Below are positions 1-11,100 of a stretch of 64,000 bases of DNA, piece by piece. The DNA comes from Bacteroidota bacterium (lineage in GTDB: Bacteria > Bacteroidota > Bacteroidia > Chitinophagales > Saprospiraceae), in assembly GCA_016124585.1 (NCBI GenBank), contig WGNL01000006.1, positions 62,001 through 126,000 on the forward strand, written 5' to 3'. The notes under the pieces were generated by a model. The model saw only the letters and a program-made list of their open reading frames with translations. It had not been told where the DNA came from and made no database searches. Position numbers and translations under genes: made by a program. Position 1 is the stretch's first letter; the number at the start of each line of letters is the position of its first letter.

Positions 1-367
1 GGTTTTTCCCCGCATCGAGTCGGTAGATTTTTCGACTCGAAAGACTACCGAGCAGCTTACCCGTTGCTGGGTCGGCATTTTCATCAGCAATTAAATACAC
101 CAACGTGGATGGGTTGGTCAATGCCTGTTTCAATTCAATTTCCACTTGCCGCTCGCCCGTCGCCGAATCTTGGCGAAGTGTAGCAACCAACAGGTCAGAA
201 CTCGCTGTTTTTACTACTTTCGGCAATGCTTCAGGTTGATTATCAGGTGTGCTTGGGCTGGTTCTTTCCGCTGGAATGACAGCAATGGCCGCCACCAACA
301 AAATAGGAAGCAACCCTGCCAGAAAAAACCAGATGCGGCGGTGGTATTTTCTCAAATTGGGGGTCAT
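1..367 (-). CDS. Membrane-anchored protein of unknown function (3' part beyond the window)
   Basis: An open frame starts at ATG 367-365 and runs off the left edge without a stop. The first ~12 residues are basic (MTPNLRKYHRRIW) and are followed by one hydrophobic segment at about residues 13-29 (FFLAGLLPILLVAAIAV), then a Pro/Ser-rich polar stretch. That suggests an N-terminal membrane anchor or uncleaved signal with the rest outside the cytoplasm. Its start overlaps the stop of the upstream small membrane gene by 4 bases (ATGA), so the two are probably translationally coupled. I do not recognise the family, and at least the C-terminal part is missing. Confidence 0.6.
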   Translation of the reverse strand, partial: MTPNLRKYHRRIWFFLAGLLPILLVAAIAVIPAERTSPSTPDNQPEALPKVVKTASSDLLVATLRQDSATGERQVEIELKQALTNPSTLVYLIADENADPATGKLLGSLSSRKIYRLDAGKN

Positions 368-567
368 GCGCTTCGAAGGTATTTTCGTAGTAAAACTGGC
401 CAAAGCAAAACGGAACCGGGCAACAGTAAAAGCCGTAGTTTCCAAGGACTGCCGCTCACCCCTCCATCAACTTTGTCCACGCCTTTGACCACGAACCACA
501 CGCTGAACATCAATCCAATGGTCAGGTATAGGTAGAATCCATAGACAAATAGGATGGCCAGTTTCAT
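364..567 (-). CDS. Small two-segment membrane protein, 67 aa
   Basis: The protein has a hydrophobic helix at about residues 2-27 and a second at about residues 44-60 (RLLLLPGSVLLWPVLL), joined by a short loop containing KVDGG and GSPWK. It ends KYLRSA. The gene starts 14 bases after the SDR stop and overlaps the next gene by ATGA, so the three probably form one operon. Such tiny conserved membrane proteins often act as subunits or anchors of their neighbours, but nothing here fixes the function. The family is unknown to me. Confidence 0.6.
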   Translation of the reverse strand: MKLAILFVYGFYLYLTIGLMFSVWFVVKGVDKVDGGVSGSPWKLRLLLLPGSVLLWPVLLRKYLRSA

Positions 568-581
568 TCAAGACTTGTTTT

Positions 582-1268
582 TCAAGCTTCGTTGTAAACT
601 TTCAGGACAGTTTCCCGCAGCGTTTTACCAGCGTCAGTCAGCAAGAAGGCAATGTTTTCGGCGATGTCCGAGGCTTTTATCCATTTTGAAAAATCGGCAT
701 CGGGCATGGCATGGCGGTTGGGCGGTGTGTCAATCGTACTGGGTACAATGACGGTGGCGGTGATATGCTTGCCTTTTCCAGCGGCATTGATGAGTTCGGC
801 GAGATGAAAAACGAGGGATTTTCCCAGTGAATAAGCAACATTGTTTTTCCCGGCGTGAGCGTCAAGTGCTGGCCTTGCCCCAACGAGGATAAACTGCCCG
901 CCGCCCATTTTTTCAAAATGCTCCAACAACGGGCGCACCACGAAATAGGCGGTTTTGAAGTTCAGCGCAATTTGCTTGTCAATGGCAGCGGAATCCGTAT
1001 CCTTGATACCTCCAGCCGCATAGCCGCCAACCAACAATACCGCAGCACAAATGCCGGGGTGTTGGCCTGTAATTTCCTGTACATATTGGTGGGTTTCCGC
1101 TTCGTCCATCAGGTTCACGACAAGGCTTTCCTTGGTCATTTCATCAAAATTATCGGGAAGTGGGCCGGGGCCGACGGCAGCGCAAACGCCGTAGCCTATG
1201 TCGTAAAGTTTTTTCACTACTTCTGTTCCGAGGTTGCCGTTTGCACCTGTGATTAGGACAGTTTTCAT
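582..1268 (-). CDS. SDR-family NAD(P)-dependent oxidoreductase, 228 aa
   Basis: This is a classical short-chain dehydrogenase/reductase. The nucleotide-binding glycine motif TGANGNLG is at about residues 7-14 and the catalytic YxxxK appears as YSLGK at about residues 156-160, after a conserved LVGARP strand. Length fits the ~230-250 aa classical SDR group, which acts in the cytoplasm on small carbonyl or alcohol substrates. I chose the ATG at 1268 because the protein then begins MKTVLITGA, directly before the first Rossmann strand; the longer frame to 1457 adds a non-homologous-looking extension. It leads an apparent operon with the two small membrane genes downstream. The substrate cannot be read from sequence. 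Confidence 0.9.
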   Translation of the reverse strand: MKTVLITGANGNLGTEVVKKLYDIGYGVCAAVGPGPLPDNFDEMTKESLVVNLMDEAETHQYVQEITGQHPGICAAVLLVGGYAAGGIKDTDSAAIDKQIALNFKTAYFVVRPLLEHFEKMGGGQFILVGARPALDAHAGKNNVAYSLGKSLVFHLAELINAAGKGKHITATVIVPSTIDTPPNRHAMPDADFSKWIKASDIAENIAFLLTDAGKTLRETVLKVYNEA

Positions 1269-1465
1269 TTTTATGATTGTTTTTTGTGAAGAATGTGTAT
1301 CAAAATTAGTGTTGTTCAATTTCGTTTTTCCAACATGATTGATTGGAAATTGGCCAAAAATAAGGAACTGGGACAGCGTAAATATTTTTAGACAATAATT
1401 TTTTGATAACCTTACAAATACGTAGGTTCGCCACAACAAATTACACCTAACAAGCACAACATTCT

Positions 1466-2170
1466 ATGGAAAACTACCCTCCAATTGCCAGCGTACCTAT
1501 TACCGCATGGGCCGAAGATGATAGACCCCGTGAAAAACTGTTGGCCAATGGCCGTCAAACCCTTTCCGATTCAGAACTCATTGCAATCCTGATTGGCTCC
1601 GGCAGTAGAAATGAATCAGCACTCGCCCTTTCCCAACGCATCCTTGATTCCGTCGGCAAAAACCTGAATGACCTGGGCAAGCGCTCTGTTGCTGAGTTGA
1701 TGAAGTTTAAAGGGATTGGAGAAGCTAAGGCCATCACCATCGCTGCTGCCTTGGAGCTTGGTCGCCGCCGACAAACCGCTGACCTGCCCGAACGCCCGGA
1801 AATTCGGGGCAGCAGGGATGCCTACCACATTCTTGGCCCTTTGCTGCTCGACTTGCCGCACGAGGAGAGTTGGGTGCTTTTTTTAAGCAAAAAAAATAAG
1901 GTCGTTGGGAAGGAAAAACTCAGTATTGGTGGTACGGATGCTACCATCATGGACGCAAAAATTGTGTTTCGAAAGGCGCTGGAAGGGAATGCGGCTGCTA
2001 TCATTGTCGCCCATAATCACCCCTCTGGGGCACTCCGGCCTAGCCAAGCCGATATTGACCTCACCAAGAAAATAAAACTGATAGGCGAAGCTATCGGCCT
2101 GCCACTCGTTGACCACCTCATCATCGCCGATGGCGGTTATTTCAGTTTTTTGGATGAGGGGATGATTTGA
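1466..2170 (+). CDS. radC: RadC/JAB-domain protein, 234 aa
   Basis: RadC family protein. The N-terminal third has a helix-hairpin-helix-like part (LMKFKGIGEAKAITIAAALELGRR, about residues 73-96), and the C-terminal JAB/MPN domain carries the metal-binding signature HNHPSG at about residues 183-188 followed by D at about 197. Length matches full-length RadC (~225-235 aa). The historical annotation is DNA repair, but the biochemical role of RadC remains uncertain. It is divergent from the SDR gene, so the ~200 bases between them (1269-1465) should hold promoters for both. A repeat-bearing gap separates it from ftsK. Confidence 0.92.
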   Translation: MENYPPIASVPITAWAEDDRPREKLLANGRQTLSDSELIAILIGSGSRNESALALSQRILDSVGKNLNDLGKRSVAELMKFKGIGEAKAITIAAALELGRRRQTADLPERPEIRGSRDAYHILGPLLLDLPHEESWVLFLSKKNKVVGKEKLSIGGTDATIMDAKIVFRKALEGNAAAIIVAHNHPSGALRPSQADIDLTKKIKLIGEAIGLPLVDHLIIADGGYFSFLDEGMI

Positions 2171-2180
2171 ATATAGAATT

Positions 2181-2246
2181 GTTGAATTGCTTTATTGTGA
2201 TATTGTTGAAGGATGATGGTAATATTTAACAATAAAGCAATTCAAC
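2181..2246. repeat. 18-bp inverted repeat in the radC-ftsK gap
   Basis: Bases 2181-2198 (starting GTTGAATTGCTTTATTG) are the exact reverse complement of 2229-2246, with about 30 bases between. No T-run follows, so it is not a classical terminator. Similar CAATAAAGCAATTC-type words occur before 50609. The rest of the gap to 2444 holds a TAccTTTG box at 2308-2315, a weak candidate -7 element for ftsK. Confidence 0.75.
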
Positions 2247-2444
2247 CATCCAACAGGTTTTTCGACATACATGCACCTACTTTTTTCAACATACCAATCT
2301 GATTAGCTACCTTTGTCACTGATTTTACAAACATATTTTAGCGAAACCTTGCCAGGAAATTCTTATTGAACCTAATAATCCCCTGGCGGCTACTTTCAAA
2401 TCGGCTTTGTAAGCTGGAATATAGTAGCAGAAGCACACGAAGCA

Positions 2445-4937
2445 GTGGCAGTCAAAAAAAATCCAAAACAACTTTCCTTTAATTTAGGCAACGACGACCG
2501 GATTCCGAAGCTGATCGGCGTGTTGCTGCTCTTGGTGGCGGCCTACCTCTTTATTTCATTTTTTTCCTATCTGTTCACTTGGACAGACGATTATGCAGAG
2601 GTAAACAACAAGCCAATTTCGGAACTTTTTAGCGAAGGATTTCAGGCTTCCAACATGCTTGGCAAGCTCGGTGCCATCGTTTCCAATACTTTTTTTTGGT
2701 GGGGTTTTGGCCTGCCGTCGTTCATTTTGGTGTACCTCGTGGCCATTTACGGCTGGTCGATGATAAAACGTATCCCACTCAGGGCGCATCGGGTGGTGCT
2801 TCGGCAATGGCTCGTCATCATGGTATTGGCCTCGGTTTTTTTGGAGTTCATTTTTGGCAATGCCACCTTTCCTTGGGGAGGCGCATTTGGTGAAAAAGTA
2901 AGCACGATGCTCACGGGGTTCGTCGGTGTATTGGGCATGGCAGTGCTGTTTTTGGCCATTTTCGTGGGCATCATCGTCTGGTTTGTAAATCCCAATTTCA
3001 ACGAACTAACGCCGGAGAAAGCTTGGCAAGAGACCAAACTCTGGTTCAGTGATATTCTTAACCGTCGATACAGTAGCCGCAAGCGCCCGACGCCAAATGT
3101 TGCTGTTTCATCAACGGATGGTTTTACCGAACCAACCAAAAAAACACCAGCTCCTGCACCAGTTTTTGTGAAAAAAGTGGGCCTTGACGATGGTGATGGC
3201 ACAGACTTTAGCGTCGTCGAAAAAACATCCAACGACAAGCTTCCGTCGCTTAAGCCTGGTGACTCTGATTTTGAAATTGCTGAGACGCCACCGGTCGAAA
3301 TTTCTGAACCAGACGAATTGTTGTCGCAAATTTCCACGGTGCCTGCGGCAAATATTCCACCTCAAGCTTCCCTTTTTCCAGAAATGGCAGCGACCCAAGA
3401 CTCGCAGAATTTCAGCGAGCCTTACGACCCTACCCTCGAATTGTCGAGCTACGAAAACCCCGTCATGTCACTGCTCTTCGACTATGCCGATCAAAAAGTG
3501 GAAGTTGATCGTGGCGAGCTCGAAGCCAACAAGGACCAAATCGTCGAAACGCTGCTCAACTATAAAATTGAAATCGTGAAAATCCGGGCCACCATCGGCC
3601 CAACGGTCACGCTGTACGAAATCGTGCCAGCCCCCGGTGTCCGCATTTCAAGGATCAAAAACCTAGAAGACGACATTGCGCTGAGCCTTTCCGCTTTGGG
3701 GATCCGTATCATCGCCCCAATTCCCGGCCGGGGAACCATCGGTATTGAGGTGCCGAACAAGAACAAGCAGATTGTGGCGCTGAAGGAACTGCTCATGTCC
3801 GACAAGTTCAAGCGCTCGAAAATGGATTTGCCTATAGCGCTTGGTAAATCGATTTCCAACGAGGTTTTCGTAGTGGATTTGGCGAAAATGCCACACTTGC
3901 TCATTGCAGGTGCCACGGGGCAGGGTAAATCGGTGGGCATCAACGCCGTCCTGCTTTCAATTTTGTACAAAAAGCACCCATCGCAAGTCAAATTGGTGCT
4001 CATTGACCCTAAAAAGGTTGAGCTGTTCCCCTACGCCCGCTTGCTGAACCACTTCCTTGCCTTCTTGCCTGGCCAAGAGGAGCCTATCACGACTGACACG
4101 AAGCGGGTTGTGAACACCCTAAATTCCCTCGTCATCGAGATGGATACCCGCTATGATCTGATGAAAAAAGCGCACGTGCGCAACATCCAAGAGTACAATG
4201 ACAAGTTCGTGGCCCGCAAGCTGAATCCACAGGCAGGGCACATGTTTATGCCGTTCATTGTGCTGGTAATTGACGAGTTCGCTGACCTGATAATGACAGC
4301 GGGCAAGGAAATTGAATTACCGATTGGCCGTTTGGCACAGCTTGCCCGGGCGGTGGGTATTCACCTTATTATTGCTACGCAACGTCCTTCTGTGAATATC
4401 ATCACGGGCGTAATCAAGGCCAACTTTCCGGCTCGTATCGCCTACAAGGTTTCTGCGAAAGTGGATTCCCGCACCATTCTTGATGCCAGTGGTGCTGAGC
4501 AATTGGTGGGTCGTGGTGATATGCTTTTTTCCGTTGGTGGCGACATGGTACGACTTCAGTGCGCCTTCGTGGACACACCAGAAGTGGACCAAGTAATTCA
4601 ATTCATCTCTGATCAACGAGGTTACCCAGAACCATTTTACTTGCCAGAATACCACGGTGATGACGAAGAAATGGGTGAGATGGGCAGCTTTGATCCGAAC
4701 GACATGGACGATATGCTGATGGAGGCAGCCCGCTTGGTGATGACCAGCCAGCATGGTTCCACGTCCATGATCCAGCGTCGTTTAAAACTTGGTTACAATC
4801 GTGCTGGACGTATTATGGATCAATTAGAAGCGATAGGAGTGGTAGGGCCTGCAGAAGGATCAAAACCTAGAGAAGTTTTATTATATGATGAGACGGAATT
4901 GGAACGATATTTGGAAAAGTTTAAATATAGGAAATAG
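2445..4937 (+). CDS. ftsK: DNA translocase FtsK/SpoIIIE, 830 aa
   Basis: FtsK pumps DNA through the closing septum and helps resolve chromosome dimers. Four hydrophobic segments lie at about residues 24-45, 85-107, 118-138 and 156-182 (membrane domain), followed by a Pro/acidic linker to about residue 340. The motor domain has Walker A GATGQGKS at about 488 and Walker B VLVIDEFADL at about 605. A C-terminal winged-helix gamma domain (from about residue 765, QRRLKLGYNRAGRIMDQLE) is present. The start is GTG at 2445, giving MAVKKNPKQ. Length is typical of Bacteroidota FtsK. A strong terminator follows at 4983. Confidence 0.96.
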   Translation: MAVKKNPKQLSFNLGNDDRIPKLIGVLLLLVAAYLFISFFSYLFTWTDDYAEVNNKPISELFSEGFQASNMLGKLGAIVSNTFFWWGFGLPSFILVYLVAIYGWSMIKRIPLRAHRVVLRQWLVIMVLASVFLEFIFGNATFPWGGAFGEKVSTMLTGFVGVLGMAVLFLAIFVGIIVWFVNPNFNELTPEKAWQETKLWFSDILNRRYSSRKRPTPNVAVSSTDGFTEPTKKTPAPAPVFVKKVGLDDGDGTDFSVVEKTSNDKLPSLKPGDSDFEIAETPPVEISEPDELLSQISTVPAANIPPQASLFPEMAATQDSQNFSEPYDPTLELSSYENPVMSLLFDYADQKVEVDRGELEANKDQIVETLLNYKIEIVKIRATIGPTVTLYEIVPAPGVRISRIKNLEDDIALSLSALGIRIIAPIPGRGTIGIEVPNKNKQIVALKELLMSDKFKRSKMDLPIALGKSISNEVFVVDLAKMPHLLIAGATGQGKSVGINAVLLSILYKKHPSQVKLVLIDPKKVELFPYARLLNHFLAFLPGQEEPITTDTKRVVNTLNSLVIEMDTRYDLMKKAHVRNIQEYNDKFVARKLNPQAGHMFMPFIVLVIDEFADLIMTAGKEIELPIGRLAQLARAVGIHLIIATQRPSVNIITGVIKANFPARIAYKVSAKVDSRTILDASGAEQLVGRGDMLFSVGGDMVRLQCAFVDTPEVDQVIQFISDQRGYPEPFYLPEYHGDDEEMGEMGSFDPNDMDDMLMEAARLVMTSQHGSTSMIQRRLKLGYNRAGRIMDQLEAIGVVGPAEGSKPREVLLYDETELERYLEKFKYRK

Positions 4938-4982
4938 GAGGCAAAATCCTTGAACGGTGTAAGATTCGTCAAGGAAATAATC

Positions 4983-5014
4983 AAGCCCGGTGAGCGTAAG
5001 TTCACCGGGCTTTT
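4983..5014 (+). terminator. Rho-independent terminator after ftsK
   Basis: An 11-bp perfect stem (AAGCCCGGTGA / TCACCGGGCTT) with an 8-base loop is followed by TTTTCCTTT. It sits between convergent ftsK and the lipoprotein gene and may serve both. Confidence 0.85.
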
Positions 5015-5057
5015 CCTTTAAGATGCTTTTTTAAAAATCTTTCGAAAAAATTAGCTT

Positions 5058-5495
5058 CTATTTCTCTTCTTCTCCTTCTTCTGGCAGCGCAGGCGTTGCC
5101 TCCGGCAAACTATCGTCGCCTTCCTCCAGCATTTCTTCCGGTGAAACAGGTGCGCTTGCTTCTTCCATCAGTGCCACCACGTCTGGGCAGACTTTACGAA
5201 GCGCATCCATCGCCTTGTTTTCAGCCTCTTCCCCCTCAATTTTGCCATGCTTTTTTTCCAATGCAGCAATACAAGCCTGTCCTTCTTCATCAATTTTTTG
5301 ACCCTTGACCATCATCGACATCACGGAATCTTGCTTGCCGCTGTCAAACATGGCTGTGATTTCCTTTTGAAATTCCGCCATTGGAGTCATGCACTTGCAG
5401 AGATCCTCGGCAAATTCTTCGTACTTGTCCTTCTTCGGTGCGCAGCTAGCCGCCAACACGGCAACAGCAACAAAAATTTTGATAGAATTTTTCAT
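5058..5495 (-). CDS. Small acidic lipoprotein, 145 aa
   Basis: The protein begins MKNSIKIFVAVAVLAASC, a signal peptide with lipobox LAASC and the lipidated Cys at residue 18. The mature part contains four Cys (ASC, LCKCM, ACIAAL, VCPDV), with the CKC pair close to the N terminus, and ends in a Glu/Pro-rich tail (PEEGEEEK). I chose ATG 5495 because the signal peptide starts there; a longer frame to 5555 is open but adds nothing recognisable. The family is not recognised. It is presumably attached to a membrane facing the periplasm. Confidence 0.75.
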   Translation of the reverse strand: MKNSIKIFVAVAVLAASCAPKKDKYEEFAEDLCKCMTPMAEFQKEITAMFDSGKQDSVMSMMVKGQKIDEEGQACIAALEKKHGKIEGEEAENKAMDALRKVCPDVVALMEEASAPVSPEEMLEEGDDSLPEATPALPEEGEEEK

Positions 5496-5689
5496 AATTA
5501 CATTGGTGTAAAGTAGCAAGGACAAAATAAAAAGTCGCAGTGTGAGTTCTGGCAATTTGGCTGCCGCTTGGCTTGTTTTTAATTTGAACCCAATACTTTA
5601 TTGGTTAAAAAATGAGTTGCAAAGTTCTATAAACTATTTTAAGCCAAATGGAAAAAGTGAAATGGCAAGCGTTTTCCCATTTCGCTCCC

Positions 5690-5697
5690 TAACTTTG
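5690..5697 (+). promoter_or_regulatory. Candidate -7 box TAACTTTG
   Basis: The octamer matches the Bacteroidota consensus TAnnTTTG and lies 43 bases before the dienoyl-CoA reductase start. No convincing TTTG is seen 17-21 bases upstream, so only half of the promoter is supported. Confidence 0.4.
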
Positions 5698-5715
5698 AGC
5701 AATGCCAATTTTTAA

Positions 5716-8756
<3,041 letters not shown>

Positions 8757-8765
8757 TTTAGTGCA

Positions 8766-9224
8766 ATGAAAAAATGTCTCTTTTTTCTACTGTTATCCTG
8801 GAATTTCTGGTTAAGCTCCGGTTGCGACAAATGTTCTGATATAGATTGTTTCTCACCACCACAGGTTTTTAATTTCCAGTTGCTAGACAAAGATAGTGGA
8901 GAAGATTTAGTGGCCAATTATACTTTCAAAGCTGCTGAAATTAAGGTTTTTTCTGTGAGAGAAAACCAAACTCATCAGCTGCAAGTTTCGACCACAGACA
9001 GTTTGAACTACATCTTTACCGATGCTGAAATCGGATGGAAAGTAGACCTTGAAAATGCGAACTATGAACTGCGATTGGGCAATTCAAAGACATTGCCTTT
9101 CATCTATGAATCGAAGGAAAACCATTCAGACTGCTGCACTTCTTTTGAATTGCTCCGCTTCGAGATGGACTCCGTGGAGAGACTTTTCATTCCGGAACAA
9201 GGACTTTTTAAACTGAAAATTTGA
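8766..9224 (+). CDS. Putative lipoprotein, 152 aa
   Basis: It begins MKKCLFFLLLSWNFWLSSGC, a signal peptide ending in lipobox LSSGC (Cys at residue 20). The mature part has CDKCSDIDC near its N terminus and a CC pair (SDCCTSF) further on, with predicted beta-strand character. The family is not recognised. ATG 8766 was chosen because the signal peptide starts there; the frame extends upstream to 8667 but that part overlaps the divergent kinase gene. The phosphatase gene follows 30 bases later, suggesting co-transcription. Confidence 0.7.
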   Translation: MKKCLFFLLLSWNFWLSSGCDKCSDIDCFSPPQVFNFQLLDKDSGEDLVANYTFKAAEIKVFSVRENQTHQLQVSTTDSLNYIFTDAEIGWKVDLENANYELRLGNSKTLPFIYESKENHSDCCTSFELLRFEMDSVERLFIPEQGLFKLKI

Positions 9225-9254
9225 GCCTTTTTGGCTTTTCAATACCTGTTAAAC

Positions 9255-9719
9255 ATGAAAATCCTGATGGTCTGCCTCGGCAATATTTGCCGCTCACCCC
9301 TCGCCGAGGGCATCATGCAGCGCAAAATCAACGACCACCGCCTCGACTGGCAGGTGGATTCTGCTGGTACGGGTGCTTGGCACATCGGCGAGCGCCCAGA
9401 CCACCGCTCCATCGCCACGGCCCGTCAGCATGGCATCGACATCACTGGCCAGCGTGCCCGCCAATTGAAGCCCCACGACCTCGACCGCTTCGACCTTGTG
9501 CTGGCCATGGACAGCCAAAACTACCGGGACATTCTCCGCTTAGCTACCACCGAAGAACAGGAAAGAAAAGTGCAGCTCATCATGAACTTTGCTACGCCTG
9601 GCCGTAACCAGGCTGTACCCGACCCTTACTGGGATGATGATGGGTTTGAGAAAGTGTATGGGATGTTGGATGAGGCTTGTGGGAAGGTGGTGGAAAGGTT
9701 TGGGGTGCAAACAATCTAG
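9255..9719 (+). CDS. Low-molecular-weight protein-tyrosine phosphatase, 154 aa
   Basis: The P-loop CLGNICRSP (CX5RS) lies at residues 7-15 directly after MKILMV, and the general-acid loop appears as DPYW at about residue 127, so the catalytic set Cys/Arg/Asp is complete. The length of 154 aa is standard. These cytoplasmic enzymes dephosphorylate tyrosine kinases or other targets, and in polysaccharide clusters they control export, but no such kinase is adjacent here. ATG 9255 places the P-loop at its usual distance from the start. The stop overlaps the convergent membrane gene by 4 bases. Confidence 0.93.
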   Translation: MKILMVCLGNICRSPLAEGIMQRKINDHRLDWQVDSAGTGAWHIGERPDHRSIATARQHGIDITGQRARQLKPHDLDRFDLVLAMDSQNYRDILRLATTEEQERKVQLIMNFATPGRNQAVPDPYWDDDGFEKVYGMLDEACGKVVERFGVQTI

Positions 9720-10171
9720 ATGAAATTAGCTGTTATAATAACCAAAGCGATAATAGCAATCCAAAATGGGTTTCGGCGAATTTTTTTTATCCATAATGTT
9801 TGTGATAAAATTATGCCGACGGTTAGTGCCACTATACTTGCCAATAAACCCCCTCTTGCATAAAAAGCAAATTGTTCATAAAATACTCCTGAATACCAAA
9901 TTATAAACAGCTCGTAAATGCCTCTAAAAACCATAAAAATTCCGACAAAAGCCAACCCTTTAGCTGTAATTTCAATAGTCTTGGCAGCTAATATTTTTGT
10001 GGGTGGAATAAATTGAAGTATTGCAATGATAAAAACTATAATTGCCTCTCCTAATAGCATAGCTCCTAATGTAAAATGGCATGGTGCCGTTATACATGAA
10101 TGCCAGCCTACTTCTATTATCGGCTGATTATACCTTAATGAACTTATAACTGCACCAAGCAGTAAGCCCAA
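9716..10171 (-). CDS. AT-rich membrane protein, about 151 aa, 5' end cut by an IS
   Basis: Four hydrophobic stretches are visible (start to LRYN; FTLGAMLLGEAIIVFIIAILQF; GLAFVGIFMVFRGIYELFIIW; GGLLASIVALTVGIILS plus FWIAIIALVIITANFI). The remaining in-frame start is TTG 10171, but the frame is open up to the IS5 boundary at 10192. If 11074 is joined directly to 10192, an ATG at 11094-11092 reads in frame as MRIKTSLKTLAFILLG, a convincing N terminus. The gene was therefore probably split by the insertion (inference). Its base composition is more AT-rich than its neighbours. Family unknown. Confidence 0.55.
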   Translation of the reverse strand: MGLLLGAVISSLRYNQPIIEVGWHSCITAPCHFTLGAMLLGEAIIVFIIAILQFIPPTKILAAKTIEITAKGLAFVGIFMVFRGIYELFIIWYSGVFYEQFAFYARGGLLASIVALTVGIILSQTLWIKKIRRNPFWIAIIALVIITANFI

Positions 10172-10193
10172 TAAAATAAAAGCTAAAGTTTTA

Positions 10194-11071
10194 GAGGTTG
10201 TTTAAAAATCAATAGGCCAACTTAATAGCCATGAGACGAATCATGGACCATTGAATGAAAGCAACCGAGTGTTCTTCTTTTTCTTCATAGTCTTTTGCCA
10301 ATCGGCGTTGGTAGCCAAACCAACCAAAAGTTCTTTCTACTATCCAACGCTTTGGCAGCACCTGAAATCCGCCTATCCCTGCGACTTTGGCAACGATTTC
10401 GAGTACCCAGCCAAAGCTGCTCAAGACCCAGGCGAAAAACGCTTTGCCGTCAAAGCCCTGGTCTGCCAATACCTTTTCCAGGCGTGGGAACTTCCCTTGC
10501 AGTTCTTTGAAGACCAGCCTTGCCCCTTCCCTTTCCCCGGTATTGGCGGAGGCAATGACGACAGCCATCAGCAAACCAAGCACATCTGTTACCACGAAAC
10601 GCTTGCGGCCACTGATTTTCTTATTGGCGTCTATACCCTTCTTTCTGGTCATGGAGGCAGTCTTTACGCTTTGGGAATCCACGATGCCAAGGCTCGGGCT
10701 TGCCTGCCTGCCCCTTTTGAGCCGAAGCCGTTCCTGGAGCGTGTCGTGAATGCGCCGGACAAGCCCTTTGGCCGTCCAAGTTCGGAAATAGTAGTAAACC
10801 AGCTGCCATTTGGGGAAATCCTTTGGTAGTAGGCGCCATTGGACGCCAGCTTTGCTGATGTAAAGGATGGCATCCACGATTTCCTTCAGCAAATGCTTGC
10901 GAAGACGGTTGATGTCTTTGTCGTCAAAGATTTTCGCAATAACTTTCCACTGGGAATCGGTCAAATCTGAATCGTACTTCATGATGGATAATTTTTAAAG
11001 GTTCGGAAAACCCAAAATTATCCGGCCGATTCCCGTATTTCCTGACTATTCAGGAAATTTTAAACAACCTC
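10194..11071. mobile_element. IS5-family insertion sequence, about 880 bp
   Basis: Terminal inverted repeats GAGGTTGTTTAAAA (10194-10207) and TTTTAAACAACCTC (11058-11071) enclose a single transposase gene. TA occurs at both outer borders (10192-10193 and 11072-11073), a possible 2-bp target duplication; a degenerate 3-bp TNA duplication is also possible. The intact ends and intact gene suggest a recent insertion. Confidence 0.85.
10209..10982 (-). CDS. IS5-family transposase, 257 aa
   Basis: A single uninterrupted frame carries the DUF4096-like N-terminal helical part (DLTDSQWKVIAKIF; GVQWRLLPKDFPKW), then DDE elements: first Asp in GIVDSQSVKT, second in LADQGFDG, and the Glu in WIVERTFGWFGYQRRLAKDYE. 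This is the architecture of IS427-like IS5 transposases that cut and paste the element. ATG 10982 is the natural start. It is in the same orientation as the gene it disrupts. All catalytic positions are present, so it is probably active. Confidence 0.92.
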   Translation of the reverse strand: MKYDSDLTDSQWKVIAKIFDDKDINRLRKHLLKEIVDAILYISKAGVQWRLLPKDFPKWQLVYYYFRTWTAKGLVRRIHDTLQERLRLKRGRQASPSLGIVDSQSVKTASMTRKKGIDANKKISGRKRFVVTDVLGLLMAVVIASANTGEREGARLVFKELQGKFPRLEKVLADQGFDGKAFFAWVLSSFGWVLEIVAKVAGIGGFQVLPKRWIVERTFGWFGYQRRLAKDYEEKEEHSVAFIQWSMIRLMAIKLAY

Positions 11072-11100
11072 TAAAGGCTGGTTTTAATGCGCATTGAAAT

